Assembly: GCA_040143965.1 (NCBI GenBank)
Contig: JASJQH010007011.1
Location: 1 to 26,075 of the forward strand
Direction: 5' to 3'
DNA from: Basidiobolus ranarum
Lineage: Eukaryota; Basidiobolomycota; Basidiobolomycetes; Basidiobolales
Length of the DNA: 26,075 bases
Shown here: in pieces, positions 11,009 to 21,127 of the stretch
How the letters are laid out: each line of letters begins with the position of its first letter
Numbering within the stretch: position 1 is the stretch's first letter
Translations under genes and position numbers: made by a program
Notes under the pieces: model-generated
Told to the model about the DNA's origin: nothing
What the model saw: only the letters and a program-made list of their open reading frames with translations
Databases searched by the model: none

Positions 11009-11911
11009 TCAGATCGGTAGCTTAGCATATTCCAAAACTTCTAAACAAAATCGATCCAAGGTATGTTTGGTCAAGGTATGTTTGGTATGCGGGTGTGTAG
11101 AAGCCCCTGGGCTTGAAGAGTTTTGTAATAGCTCAAGCTTCTGACGCCAAGCGTGTTCATATCTGTGCTCATTGCTATCAAGATCTCGGCATATAGTAAT
11201 CAGGGTATCAAATTGCGATGACTTCTGTGAGTGAGGGTTGCCATGGATCTTGCTTAGCGGGAATGTTGGGAGTAGCAGCTCAGATAGCGCGGGTAGGCGA
11301 ACATCAGATGAGTTGTTCTTTGTAGGTTTCGGAAGAGAAGTCAAAGCGAAATCAAGGGAGCTCTCGAGCTGTTCAGGTGAAGGTGATGGTGATGGCTCCG
11401 TGTAGTATTGATGATCTATAGGGGATTGCTCGTAGTCTTGATGCTGTCGTTCGCGCGACTTCCTCCTGTTGATTCTCTTGTCGATTTCGTCTTGAATCCA
11501 CATTTGCTTCTCCGGACTTGAATCTGGGCCAAACTTAACCTTCGCCAAACGATAGACTCGGCAGCGGGTATCGTTGTCTTTGTCTAAAGAGAGTAAAAGT
11601 TAGGATCGTCAATTAGTTGGAGTTTGTACAGATGCCCTTACTTTTCTCCGCATTTTCTGCTCGCCATTTTCTCATGCGCTCTGACAGTTCCTGGCGTGAG
11701 GGGTTTTTTCTCTCATGGTCTTTCCACCGTTTCTGATCCCTTGTGCGCTCGTAAGGCTTGTTGTGGATATTCGGATTCTCCATGTGTCGACGAAGGTTAG
11801 ATTTAGTGGTGAACTCTATATCGAAATGGTTAGAAGAATGCTCGGCGCTGTTCAATGGTAAATCGATATACCTTTGTGGCACTCGATACAACGGAAGGAT
11901 TCAATGTCCAT
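11009..11911 (-). CDS. C2H2-finger protein with basic RCRVYRLA domain (DUF3020-like)
   Basis: Exons 11911-11872, 11815-11642 and 11583-11009 give 262 aa, with introns of 56 and 58 bp. The first junction completes a C2H2 finger with Cys8, Cys11, His24 and His31 (C-X2-C-X12-H-X6-H), in FRCIECHKEFTTKSNLRRH. A long basic helical region follows, then RMRKWRAENAEKNKDNDT, RCRVYRLAKVKFG and SSPEKQMWIQDEIDKRINRR. The RCRVYRLA block, reformed by the second splice, resembles from memory the fungal DUF3020-type domain found in putative DNA-binding proteins. The C-terminal half is Ser/Pro-rich and disordered. It ends in a 5-residue tandem duplication (TKHTL twice) and a short helix, LDRFCLEVLEYA. It is probably a nuclear regulator; target and pathway are unknown. 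Confidence 0.82.
11057..11086. repeat. 15-bp exact tandem duplication inside a coding exon
   Basis: CAAGGTATGTTTGGT occurs at 11057-11071 and again at 11072-11086. On the minus strand it is in frame and duplicates TKHTL near the C terminus of the zinc-finger protein. It looks like a recent slippage event. Confidence 0.9.
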
Positions 11912-12661
11912 CTGGTATAAAACTGATCTAATGAAGCTGAATACTGAAGAAGGCAGAGAAGCGACTTTTATGTAAAAGAGTAAAATACAAGTACATGCAA
12001 GCATGGGGGTGTTATTAATGGCGATCTTGACAATCCCAAAACCTATTTATCGGAGATATTTCCTTTGCACCAAAACAATTCCAGCTTCTTTGCGAAAACA
12101 AACAAGCAAATACTATCGGAGGATTTCACTAGAGTTGTGGTGGCCAGCTCATTGTCAAGCCTCAATCAACTCCAACATATCTTTGCCTACGACGATCATT
12201 TCTTCCTACGGACTGGATTGTTTCATTCACCTGTTTTGCGAACCTTCCTGGCCCTTCACTGTCCAATAACACCGCAATGATATCCAAGGCTGTGAAGATC
12301 AAAAGACTGCTTATTCCGCACGCGCGTTGAAATCCTCATCCAACTACTACCGCTATAACATCAACAAACATTGTGGTTGACTATTTATTAGACAATGCAT
12401 ATACTCAGGTAGCTTGATCTGTGTATAAATACCATTGGGATTGGCCTCCTTCTACGCCAATATCCTGTCCACACATTGGATTGCGATTGATTCACCAGAC
12501 TCACTGGATTAACCGGATTCGCTACAATTTAGTGTAATATATCACTTGTCATTATCTTGGCTGGGGAGATAATCGTACATGCCACATTACACATGTGATC
12601 ACTAAATAAAATATAAAACGTACCACTCAACCATAGTTAGCTCCTATTCAATCTAACTACA
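11912..12661. other. Divergent intergenic region (zinc finger left, GT34 right)
   Basis: A bidirectional promoter region of about 750 bp. TATAAAA at 12612-12618 lies about 45 bp before the GT34 start, and TATAAAT occurs near 12424. Several frames on both strands are open across 12003-12335. None is supported as a gene, though the minus strand looks coding-like (see findings). Confidence 0.4.
12612..12618 (+). promoter_or_regulatory. Candidate TATA box of the GT34 gene
   Basis: TATAAAA stands 44-50 bp before the ATG at 12662. The distance is short for a TATA box plus leader, so it is tentative. Confidence 0.25.
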
Positions 12662-13603
12662 ATGGTTGACGCCAACTACTCTAAGATAAGCCTACCTTCC
12701 AAAAGTGCCCTCTCTCGGAAGAGAGTGGTGCTAGTTGTGAGTGTCTTCATTTCACTCATCTTCCTGACCTTCCTTTTGCATAACACTTATCGGCCCCAAT
12801 TTGGGCTAGCTGACGAGCAAGTAGTTGCACCGGATGAAGTTGGTATTATTGCCAAAGTAAAGCCCTCTGAGATTGCAATAGTCATGGCTTACGATGATAA
12901 AGAAACACACTATCTCCCCCGTTCTAGACAGAATAAGGAAGAGTATGCTATAAAGCATGGATACAAGTTTCTACAAGACGGCGTTTATGACAAATCTCGA
13001 GGACCCGTAAGTACTAGCTCATTATTCCTACGAGTTCTCTTTAAGACTAAAATCATTCAATAGGCATGGGGGAAAATCTTGACTCTTCGTAAATTCATGA
13101 AAATGTATCCTTCAATCAAATGGTTTTGGTGGATTGACGTAGATACTGTTCTCATGGACTCGACGATAGCCTTGGAGGATCACGTACTAGTGAACATAAC
13201 TAACCCTGAATACTCTCACAAAGATATGATTATAGCATATGATTGTAACGGGTTCAACGCTGGGAGCTTTTTTATTCGAAATACCCCTTGGTCACTCGAC
13301 TTCCTTGCCAAGATTTATCAACCTCAATATAGTACGAGGTTTGGGTACGCTGAACAAGGGGCTATGCAGCATTTGTATGAAACTTCCTTAGAGGTTGCCG
13401 AACATTTCTACTTTGTTCCACAGAATACCATTAATGCATTTCCAGAAGAGGCTTGTGGAGACGAAGATGGAATCCATGCCTTTAAAGAGGGGGATTTCAT
13501 TGTACATCTTGCTGGCTGTTGGGTCGGAAGTCGAAACAATTGTGTTCAGCGCTTTAATGAATATTGGGATCGCAGAATCCCAGCTAGCCCTGAGCAAGCG
13601 TAA
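12662..13603 (+). CDS. Golgi GT34-family glycosyltransferase (galactosyl/mannosyltransferase)
   Basis: Exons 12662-13006 and 13064-13603 give 294 aa, with one 57-bp intron. It is a type II membrane protein: a short cytosolic tail with SRKR, a hydrophobic anchor at about residues 22-39, then a lumenal catalytic domain. Family GT34 features are clear. IAIVMAYDDKE opens the nucleotide-sugar fold. The intron junction restores WGKILTLRKFMKMYPSIKW. The metal-binding DXD is in WFWWIDVDTVL (Asp140 and Asp142). Further blocks are DCNGFNAGSFFIRNTPWS, EQGAM, FVPQNTINAFPEE and GDFIVHLAGCW. Yeast Mnn10/Mnn11 (alpha-1,6-mannosyltransferases) and fission yeast Gma12/Gmh (alpha-1,2-galactosyltransferases) are relatives; sequence alone does not settle donor or linkage. 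The stem is short and the protein is smaller than many relatives. AATAAA lies at 13711-13716. Confidence 0.92.
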
Positions 13604-13943
13604 GTTAGGTGAAAGTAGTTCATTGTGTATCTTCTCTATTCTCGACATATAATTATTCAATCACCCAAATCTTAAGTATATAAAGCATTCTTAGCTATAA
13701 CCATAATGCGAATAAAGGTTCCCCTCCCCCCAATCTAATCATTTCAAGTATAGTCCAGTTAGATATAAATGGACTTGCTATTTTCATTGCTGGCAAATCT
13801 CTCGAGAATCAATCACTTGTTTTTGAATTCGTGACTCGGGATCAGGATTAAAATAATTTATTCTGTCATGGCATGTTGGACGAAAAATTTTACTAGATAT
13901 TAATTTGCTTTCCATTCGCATAGCCTGAACAGTAATATCAACC
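13604..13943. other. Intergenic: GT34 3' flank and mL41 promoter
   Basis: It contains AATAAA at 13711-13716 for the GT34 transcript. No other gene is seen. Confidence 0.4.
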
Positions 13944-14414
13944 ATGTTCGGAGTCGTTAGAGCAATTTGCCGTGGTGCCAGAAGAGACCCAATGACCTCC
14001 AAGAGAGGGCATAATTACTACAAAGGTTCGTCCTCACACGAGAAATATACTTCGAACGAAGTTCTTTTTATTGACTTTATCGTTTATAGGAAAGGGTAGT
14101 GGTGCCATGGGTCGTCATACCAAGCATGGTAAGTAAAAGTTATATATCTTTACAGCAATGTACTCTCTAATTAACTTACACCACTCATTCAGGTGGTTAT
14201 CTTATTGACTATAACAAAGTCCGTACTTATGTTGTTCCCGATCTTACTGATTGCCAGGTATCGTATTAGTGCACCTGTTTGTTAAACTTTCCAAGCCCTA
14301 ATTCCACCATTTATCGTGCAACAGTTCAAGCCTTATGTTTCTCATCGTACCGAGAAGATTGCTACTACCATTAAAGCGCAAGATTTCCTTACCTCAACAA
14401 CTAAAGCAGAATGA
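13944..14414 (+). CDS. MRPL27: Mitochondrial large-subunit ribosomal protein mL41 (MRPL27 family)
   Basis: Four short exons (13944-14025, 14090-14128, 14193-14257, 14325-14414) give 91 aa; introns are 64, 64 and 67 bp. Joined, they read SKRGHNYYKGKGSGAMGRHT, KHGGYLIDYNKVRTYVVPDL and FKPYVSHRTEKI. This matches the mL41 signature of yeast Mrpl27 (YKG, GRHTK-GGY, KVRTYV-PD, KPYV). The protein is a structural component of the mitochondrial 54S subunit. The basic start MFGVVRAICRGARR fits mitochondrial import. No single exon is long enough to show the gene, and splicing at every junction falls inside conserved motifs. It is shorter than the yeast protein, lacking its C-terminal extension. AATAAA lies at 14467-14472. 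Confidence 0.93.
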
Positions 14415-15209
14415 TTTACTTTTTCTGCAATAGACTTTTCATGAACCCATTCAACTCCTATGTATCAATAAATCACTGCATCTTTCAATTTTGCTAGTTC
14501 TTGATTTATTCGACCTGTGGAATTTGTACTGTATATGTTAGTTGAAGTACAGTAGACTATGGGGCCAAACGCGACTTTCGTAGATAGAGGCATATGGCTA
14601 TTCTATCGTATTAAGTCATCTCTGCTGTGCAGTGAATAATTCTAATTTCTTATCCATTTTATATACTTCGGATTTCTTCCACTCGCTTCTTTTATGGATT
14701 ATTATTACAACGCCGTCGAATTGGGCAATAATGTAAGCTCTATTTATTGGAAATATATATGGTGTCACCATTGTGAATCTGGAATTAGGTCCATTTTCAA
14801 CAATGGTAATGTTAATCAATAAACTACCGCAATCATCTCTCTATGACTATCTGATCCCTAGCAACCATACTCTTCTGGTTTTATCTGGTTCCATGGCCTA
14901 CCTCCACCCGCTTACAATGCCAACCCCACATACAATTTATGTGCCCTGATAATTAAGCCACCCTTGATCCGATTGGAATACCTCTTGTTAAGAAAACAAT
15001 ATTAGATGCACTTCTGTTGGTATTAAGTTATTTTAGCATGCATGAATGTTTCACCTGGGATTGAGTAGCTGGATATCATCTGCAATATGATGTAAGTGAA
15101 TCCATTAAATATCGGGTCTGCCCTCAGGTCTTCCTTGCTTCTGGCCTATTTGCTTGCAATTTGCGTGCCCACGATTTAACTGTCAATACCACAAACATTT
15201 CCCTAAACT
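14415..15209. other. Intergenic between mL41 and the Ecl1-like gene
   Basis: About 800 bp. It holds the mL41 polyadenylation region and the Ecl1-like promoter. A 67-codon minus-strand frame at 14616-14819 has a protein-like composition but no recognisable family and no clear splice partners (see findings). Confidence 0.4.
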
Positions 15210-15594
15210 ATGGATTCCGACTGGTGTATTGTTTGTGATAAGCATCTCAACTCTTTGGTAATTCTTTTTACTTTCTATAAGTCTCGGTAGTAACAAGCCC
15301 ACTCAACAAGGAGTATTTCTTTTATAGGATGGTTTGTATTGCAGTGAAGTTTGTTGCCGTAAAGAACAACTGAAAAGTTCCGTTGTTCCTGTGAAATCTA
15401 GTCATCTTTCTTGTGGTCAACAAGAGTTACCTTCAAGGGAACAGTTTCCATATACAATCAAATTTCACAAAAGAAGTACCTGTTATCAACCACTTTTCCC
15501 CAAGCGTTACCCACCCGTTAGAACTCTCTCCCGTCGTATTTCTCGCCGGTTTTGTTCGAATCCAATGAAGGATAAAACCCTAGTGAAATGTTAA
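15210..15594 (+). CDS. Ecl1-family small zinc-binding protein
   Basis: Exons 15210-15257 and 15328-15594, separated by a 70-bp intron, give 104 aa. The N terminus reads MDSDWCIVCDKHLNS then LDGLYCSEVCCRKEQL. The C-X2-C...YCS-X2-C arrangement (Cys6, Cys9, Cys21, Cys25/26) is the treble-clef-like module of fungal Ecl1/Ecl2/Ecl3 proteins. The splice joins its two halves. In fission yeast Ecl1 proteins extend chronological lifespan and respond to sulfur, amino-acid or metal limitation; transfer of that role to this gene is inference. The rest is basic and Ser/Pro-rich (PPVRTLSRRISRRF) and probably disordered. The long upstream region would suit nutritional control, but no specific site was identified. 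AATAAA lies at 15765-15770. Confidence 0.8.
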
Positions 15595-15953
15595 CCCTAC
15601 GATGTACCTTGTATCCGAGTCTTTCCCTTGTAAATTAGACCTTGGCGAGCTAACTCTAAAAATTTCGGCTCAATAACTTTGAGTGAGTAATATCAAGTAT
15701 ATGTTACATCGTATGAATGGTGTTCAACGTGATTTTGTTGAAGGATGTATTCCCCTTCCTAGTGAATAAAATGAACTTTTCTTGCTTATAGTACATTTCT
15801 TATTCAATCACTATTCCGAGAAATAAGCTAGTCTGCTACATTAGCAGTCTTACATGGCAGGCTTATAGATTTTCATTGCAGATTTATTCAGTGGCAATTA
15901 GGACGTGATAGTGCTAATGTGATGATTGATGAGTGAAGAGTGAATGCAGATAT
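15595..15953. other. Convergent 3' flanks of the Ecl1-like and ACADSB-like genes
   Basis: Convergent 3' ends. It includes AATAAA at 15765-15770 on the plus strand. No gene is seen. Confidence 0.4.
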
Positions 15954-17343
15954 TTACTGGGAGTACTGCTTGGCTATAGCTTTGGCAATGGTTTGTAGTT
16001 GAATGTTACTGGTTCCTTCGTAAATAGAACCAATCTTACTATCACGGAAGAATTTCTCAGCAGGGAATTCTCTAGTAAATCCAATACCACCCATCCATTC
16101 GATACATTTAGATGCAGTTCTTTCGGCAACTTGACATGCGTAGAGTTTCGACATAGCTGCTTCTTTCACAAAGTCCAGACCTTGTTCTCTCATTCTCGCA
16201 GTGTTATAAGTCAAAAGACGAGCGCACTCAATCTCGGTAGCAATTTGAGCATACTGGAATTGCATACCTTGGAATTGACCAATGGGTTGACCGAATTGCT
16301 TACGTTGGAATAAGTATGGCATGGTAACATTGAATACACCTTGAGCAAGACCGATCATTTGCGCGGCAATACCGATACGACCTTCATTCAATATGTCAAT
16401 GGCATACTTGTAACCTTTACCAACCTCACCAATAACGTTCTCCTTAGGTACCTTGACGTTATCAAAGGTTAAGGCACAAGTGGAGGAAGCACGGATACCA
16501 AGTTTCAATTCTTTCTTGGCGACCTCAACTCCCATTCCACGTTCAACCAAGAAGCAAGTGATTCCCTTGTATCCTTTGGATGGATCCACGTTGGCAAATA
16601 CTACGAAGATTTCTGCCTCCGCTGAATTAGAGATCCACATCTTGGATCCATTCAACACGTAATGATCACCACGATCTTCAGCACGTGTAGCGAGGGAGAA
16701 AGCATCACTACCAGCTCCAGCTTCGGAAAGACAGAAAGAACCAACTGTATCGGTGGCCAATCTGGTAAGATATTTCTCTTTGATCTCTTTAGAAGCATAA
16801 TCACTGACGCATCTATTGGTCAAAGTGTTGTGAATATCGCACATAGCACTGACTGATGGATCAACCTTGGCCAATTCCTCGACCACTGTGATAGCAGAGA
16901 CAAAGGACCCATTGGCACCGCCATACTCGGCATCCACTTCCACTCCCATTAAACCATTATCAAAGAGACCTTTGATGATTTCTGGGAACATGTGTTCTTT
17001 TTCATCCATCTCTGCTACTTTGGGTAGAACCTGCTCGGTGGCGTATCTAGCGACTGTGGATACATGATCAATCAATTGTTATATGAATCTTGAATACACT
17101 GAATGAGTGACATACCAACATCACGGAACATATTCTCCTCCTCAGTAAAGCTAAACAAGTTAAGAGGTTGATTTGCTACATTGGGGGTTTGAGAGAAGTG
17201 TCTAGAAACGAGTGGTTAGTTTCCTTCAGATGGAATGATGGGTGGACCACTTACCTGATAGACTGGGCAACTGGTTGGATAGAGCGACGAAGAGTCTTGG
17301 CAGAAGGAGCCAAACGCTTACCAAGGATAGAGATAGAGTTCAT
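15954..17343 (-). CDS. ACADSB: Mitochondrial short/branched-chain acyl-CoA dehydrogenase (ACADSB-like)
   Basis: Exons 17343-17255, 17201-17116 and 17053-15954 give 424 aa, with introns of 53 and 62 bp. The enzyme is an FAD-dependent alpha,beta-dehydrogenase of short or 2-methyl-branched acyl-CoAs that passes electrons to ETF, in isoleucine/valine breakdown or beta-oxidation. The first about 37 residues ([20 protein letters not shown], ending near RHFSQTPN) form a typical mitochondrial presequence. Then come the N-terminal helical domain ([41 protein letters not shown]), the beta domain ([40 protein letters not shown]) and the C-terminal helices ([38 protein letters not shown]). The catalytic base is Glu about 404, in YEGTSNIQ. 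Length and sequence closely follow human ACADSB. Substrate range is inferred from family. Confidence 0.95.
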
Positions 17344-18517
17344 GGTTTGTAATGAGTAGAGAAGAGAGATATGATACGATGATGAAGATGATGGTAAGGA
17401 GTCTTTTAATAACCCATCATTCTCGCGATAAATCCAGGGAGATTCCACCTCATTCGTATTCCACTGCAACATTTTCATTCATTGTGGTTCCAATGATGGT
17501 TCCAATGAATTCATAGTTCTCTCACAGTACCTGGTAACTCCGAAATGCTTTGGAATGGCTTATAAGTTTTTCGCTTGATTTGGTCCTTCGTTATTTGCTC
17601 CCTTTCAATTTCTTTTCTCACGGAGTGACATGGAAGTCCCAAGTGCTTATAAACCAATATATTACTCGAATTCAATGAAAGTTATATGAATTAGTGACTA
17701 TTGAGGGGGTAATTATAATGTGCGGGGCAGATTAGCGCCAAGCTTAGGGCACACTGCCTCAAAGATAATGAGGAACAGTCAATATTCCCACGATTCTTTG
17801 GACCCAAACAAATTCGATGATTTGACAGCCAACTCTGTCATCATGTTTGTGCACTTCCCATGACTTATTACCGCGAATGACCCGTCAAAAGAAGCTAGTT
17901 CGCAGTACCTCATTGACCACGTAATTAGGGATGTTTGTTTACTGGGGGTGGGGGTAATGAGTGGAATCTCAAGTGTGGAATAAACCGACGATCACCATAT
18001 CTTCCCACCTACTCATCTTCAAGTTTGGTGGAATCTTAGGGTGGAATTATCAAGTGTTCAGACTATGATCGTATGAACCCAGCAATTATTCCACTAATCT
18101 CAGATTAAATCAGGGGAACTATTTGTAATATTCTGGTTGGTACTTCCTTCATGGTCTCATATTGCTATTCTATGTGTACCTGTGTGTGCATGTGTTACTG
18201 TTGTTTTCATAGTGGTTCTCATCAAGGTTCCTTTCCATTTGTTCCACTTGAATGTATATCCCGGTTCCAGAATTTGCATTTCATCCCCTGCAGTAAGACG
18301 AGGTAAATATTAAGGGTAACGAGGTCTAAGGTATTTCCAGAGGGTAATATTATGTAATCCTCATTCATTAACTCTAGTAAATATTGATGTCTGTAGCTCT
18401 TCATAGGCAGAAAAGGATGTCAGAGTAACATGAGGAGATCAATACTAAAATAGGTATATGGTTTACTTTCAATTCAACAGTCTGGGGATATAAATAAAAC
18501 TAATCCTCCATAAGCCT
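17344..18517. other. Intergenic: ACADSB-like promoter and decarboxylase 3' flank
   Basis: About 1.2 kb, with both neighbours on the minus strand. No gene is supported. A 60-codon minus-strand ATG frame at 18222-18404 lies just beyond the decarboxylase stop and is unassigned. A G-rich run (GGGGGTGGGGGT) is near 17944-17955. Confidence 0.4.
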
Positions 18518-20718
18518 CTAACGACTTTGAACACTAACATTATCTTCCTCAAATTCCTCAAAATTTGGGAAAAGTCGTTCACCAACCATCGAAATCTCTT
18601 CGAGAAGCTCATCTAAATCTTTGAAGGTTAAACGTGGATGTGTGATAATTCTGAAGAAGACAGGTAATGGCTTGGGATGATGGATAGGTGCATAGTCAAA
18701 CTATTTGATTTTAGATTAGTAACATAGTGGTGGATAAGTAAGAAGACATCGAACTGTTCTTACCATGTATTTCCCGGATCTTCTTATATCTCCATGTACC
18801 TCTTTGGTCACTCTGGCCAAGCAATTATGGAATATTTCAACATTGGTGTTCTCTAAAGACAAATCAAGCGATTCCGGGATGTACCTAGTAGTATAATGTC
18901 AAGTTCAACATATACCGTGGACACTTGTCATCAACCAAGATAACTTACCAGAAACATACGTTGAAATTGACTGGTTTTTCAACCATACGAAACCGAGGAT
19001 TCTCACTGATTTTATGATACATGTATTGAGCCAGCTCAAATCCACGATTAACTCTACTTTCGAAGCCCTACATGGATTTCATCAGCATTAATAAATCGAT
19101 CGATTGTGGATAGTTTCAATGGCAGATCGCACCTGGGATCCATTATATTTCCAAGCAATGAACATTTTCACCGCATCAGGGCGACGTCCACATCCAATCG
19201 TGCCATCCCCAAGGTCGATATTATCTCCGTGGAATAGATAACCAGCATTCAAAGAATTGAATTTTTGCAACACGTAAGGGTCCTTGGTGAGAAGATACGA
19301 GCATTGCAAGGGAACTCCTAACATCTTCTGGGGATTGATAGTGTATGAATCGGCCTAAATGTCCAAAAACACTTAATCTTCTACTCAGTTAAAACTAGAG
19401 GTAGTGCAAGAACCAATCAAATACCAATTCTGATCCATCTATTAAGTGGCGAAGTGTCTCCGAAAACATTACTGACCCTCCCCAACTTCCATCGACGTGG
19501 TACCAAAGATCATACTTTTGACAAATAACACCAATGGGTCTCAACGGATCGAAAGCCCCCTACAAAGATGCGTGTTAAATTATCAACTAGAATTCAATGG
19601 GTTACACCATCCTTCATACCAATACTGTAGTGCCCGCAGTGGCATTGACAAAGAATGGGGATTCTCCACGAGCGATGGACTCTTGGATGGATTTTTCTAA
19701 GAGCATAAAGAAGAGCATTAATCACCAGAGAAGAGGGCAATATGGAGTAATCGAGTGGTATGTTACCGAGTTCTTCAGGAATCATGGTTCCATCTTCGGA
19801 GCATGGAACTTTAATGAGATGATTGATTCCAATGCCCATCATGATGGCAGCTTTCTCCAAAGAATAATGGCTGTGGGTCGAAGTGAACATTGTCAATATC
19901 TCTCCACGACGGGGTCCCTCCTATTTCCAAATCTAAGTAAGAAACATCAACACAAGAAGTGGGTCATTGAATCTTTACCATCTTGATATGTGGAAACTTT
20001 CGATTTCTCGCGGTGATTGCGGCCAATTGATTAGAAGCAGATCCACCAGGACAGGTAATACCACGACCGCCCTAAAAGCTTGAATCAGTGACTGCTCATA
20101 GAGCATTCAGTGTAACTTGACCTACTTTAAACCCGACCAATTCGGCCATCTTTTCTGCAGTTTTAATCTCCATCATAGTGGTGACCGGAGAGACATGATA
20201 TACATGGTTGTTGGAGTTTAAGATGGCAAGCATCAATTCACTAATCACTCCTAAAATACAGTTGAATTTAACCCCATTACACGACAAATATCTGCTCTAA
20301 TATTACCGATAGGGTCAGTTCCAGAATAAAGTTTATCGATGAATTTACTATTCCAGGACCGAACGCTAAGAATAGAAGCACTGGTCAGTCTCTACACGCA
20401 TATATATATGTATATACTTTCACTGGTAATTGGTTATTGCGTGTACCTGTATTTAAGCATTCCTTGAATGGTGTCTACTATACCCTCACGACCAACTCCA
20501 TCTTTACTAAGAGCAAAGTCAAAAACCTTTTCAAGCTCCTTGGGAGAATGATGTTCAACAACCTGAATATTCTCTTGTTGACACTGATTAACGTCTAGAA
20601 TTTCAAAGTGAGTACAAGCTCAGTTATAAGGAAAGTAAGCATCCATACAATCCACAAGAATATCCTTAGTATCGCATAAGAGTTGGTCTAATTCTGTGGC
20701 GTCGTTGGAGCTTATCAT
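18518..20718 (-). CDS. PLP-dependent group II decarboxylase (GAD/CSAD-like), 12 exons
   Basis: Exons in transcript order: 20718-20649, 20594-20447, 20365-20307, 20250-20126, 20071-19979, 19920-19767, 19696-19620, 19559-19425, 19354-19133, 19067-18949, 18884-18764, 18700-18518. They sum to 1506 nt (501 aa) with introns of 54-81 bp. The joined protein follows the glutamate/cysteine-sulfinate decarboxylase family: VRSWNSKFIDKLYSGTDPIG, GGRGITCPGGSASNQLAAIT, FTSTHSHYSLEKAA, FFVNATAGTTVLGAFDPL, WYHVDGSWGGSV with cofactor-contacting Asp265, and NPQKML with PLP-binding Lys297. The C-terminal domain shows GCGRRPDAVKMFIAWK and NVCFW. The usual NPHK is NPQK here. Reaction: PLP-dependent alpha-decarboxylation of an acidic amino acid (glutamate, aspartate, cysteine sulfinate or similar); the substrate cannot be read from sequence. 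The intron at 19132-19068 begins GTGCGA, an uncommon donor. Confidence 0.92.
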
Positions 20719-21127
20719 CGTAAAGAATAAAGTGAGAACGTGAGCGAAAGTAAAGAAACTGGAGAAAGAAAAATCAAATTTGGTAAGAAAAACCCGGGAA
20801 AATTTTCAACTTTTGGTTAGGAGATGGGAAATATTTATGGAAGGGGAATTTAAGAAATTTCCCTAAAATTTGGTGCATTCGGCAGTGCATTCAGTATTGG
20901 GTCTGTGAATAATTTCCAGTCAGGATTTTGAATCCAAAGATGGAAATCAATTTGGATTACAAACAATATTTATCTTTACAAATAAAGAATTAATTCTCTT
21001 AGGCTAATCGGTTAGTTCGGCCCAGAGATGCAAAGATGAAACACAACATCGACAAGAATCTCAGACACAGGCATTCTTTTTGTCCTTTCGTCTCTTCTCG
21101 CAGTGTAAGTGAATTCTCTTTTATTCT
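20719..21127. other. Decarboxylase promoter region
   Basis: It lies just upstream of the minus-strand decarboxylase start. A 67-codon plus-strand frame at 21036-21239 overlaps the pseudogene on the other strand and shows no family features. No other gene is seen. Confidence 0.4.

Noticed and set aside
12003-12280. Two overlapping plus-strand frames before GT34
   Set aside because: Neither has a recognisable domain. Both are cysteine/histidine-scattered text typical of chance frames, and the minus strand looks more coding-like.
18222-18404. 60-codon minus-strand ATG frame after the decarboxylase stop
   Set aside because: No family resemblance. It lies in the expected 3' flank, so chance is the simplest reading.
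15954-20718. Acyl-CoA dehydrogenase and decarboxylase as a metabolic cluster
   Set aside because: They are adjacent on the same strand, but about 1.2 kb apart and with no shared pathway evident. Co-location alone is not evidence.
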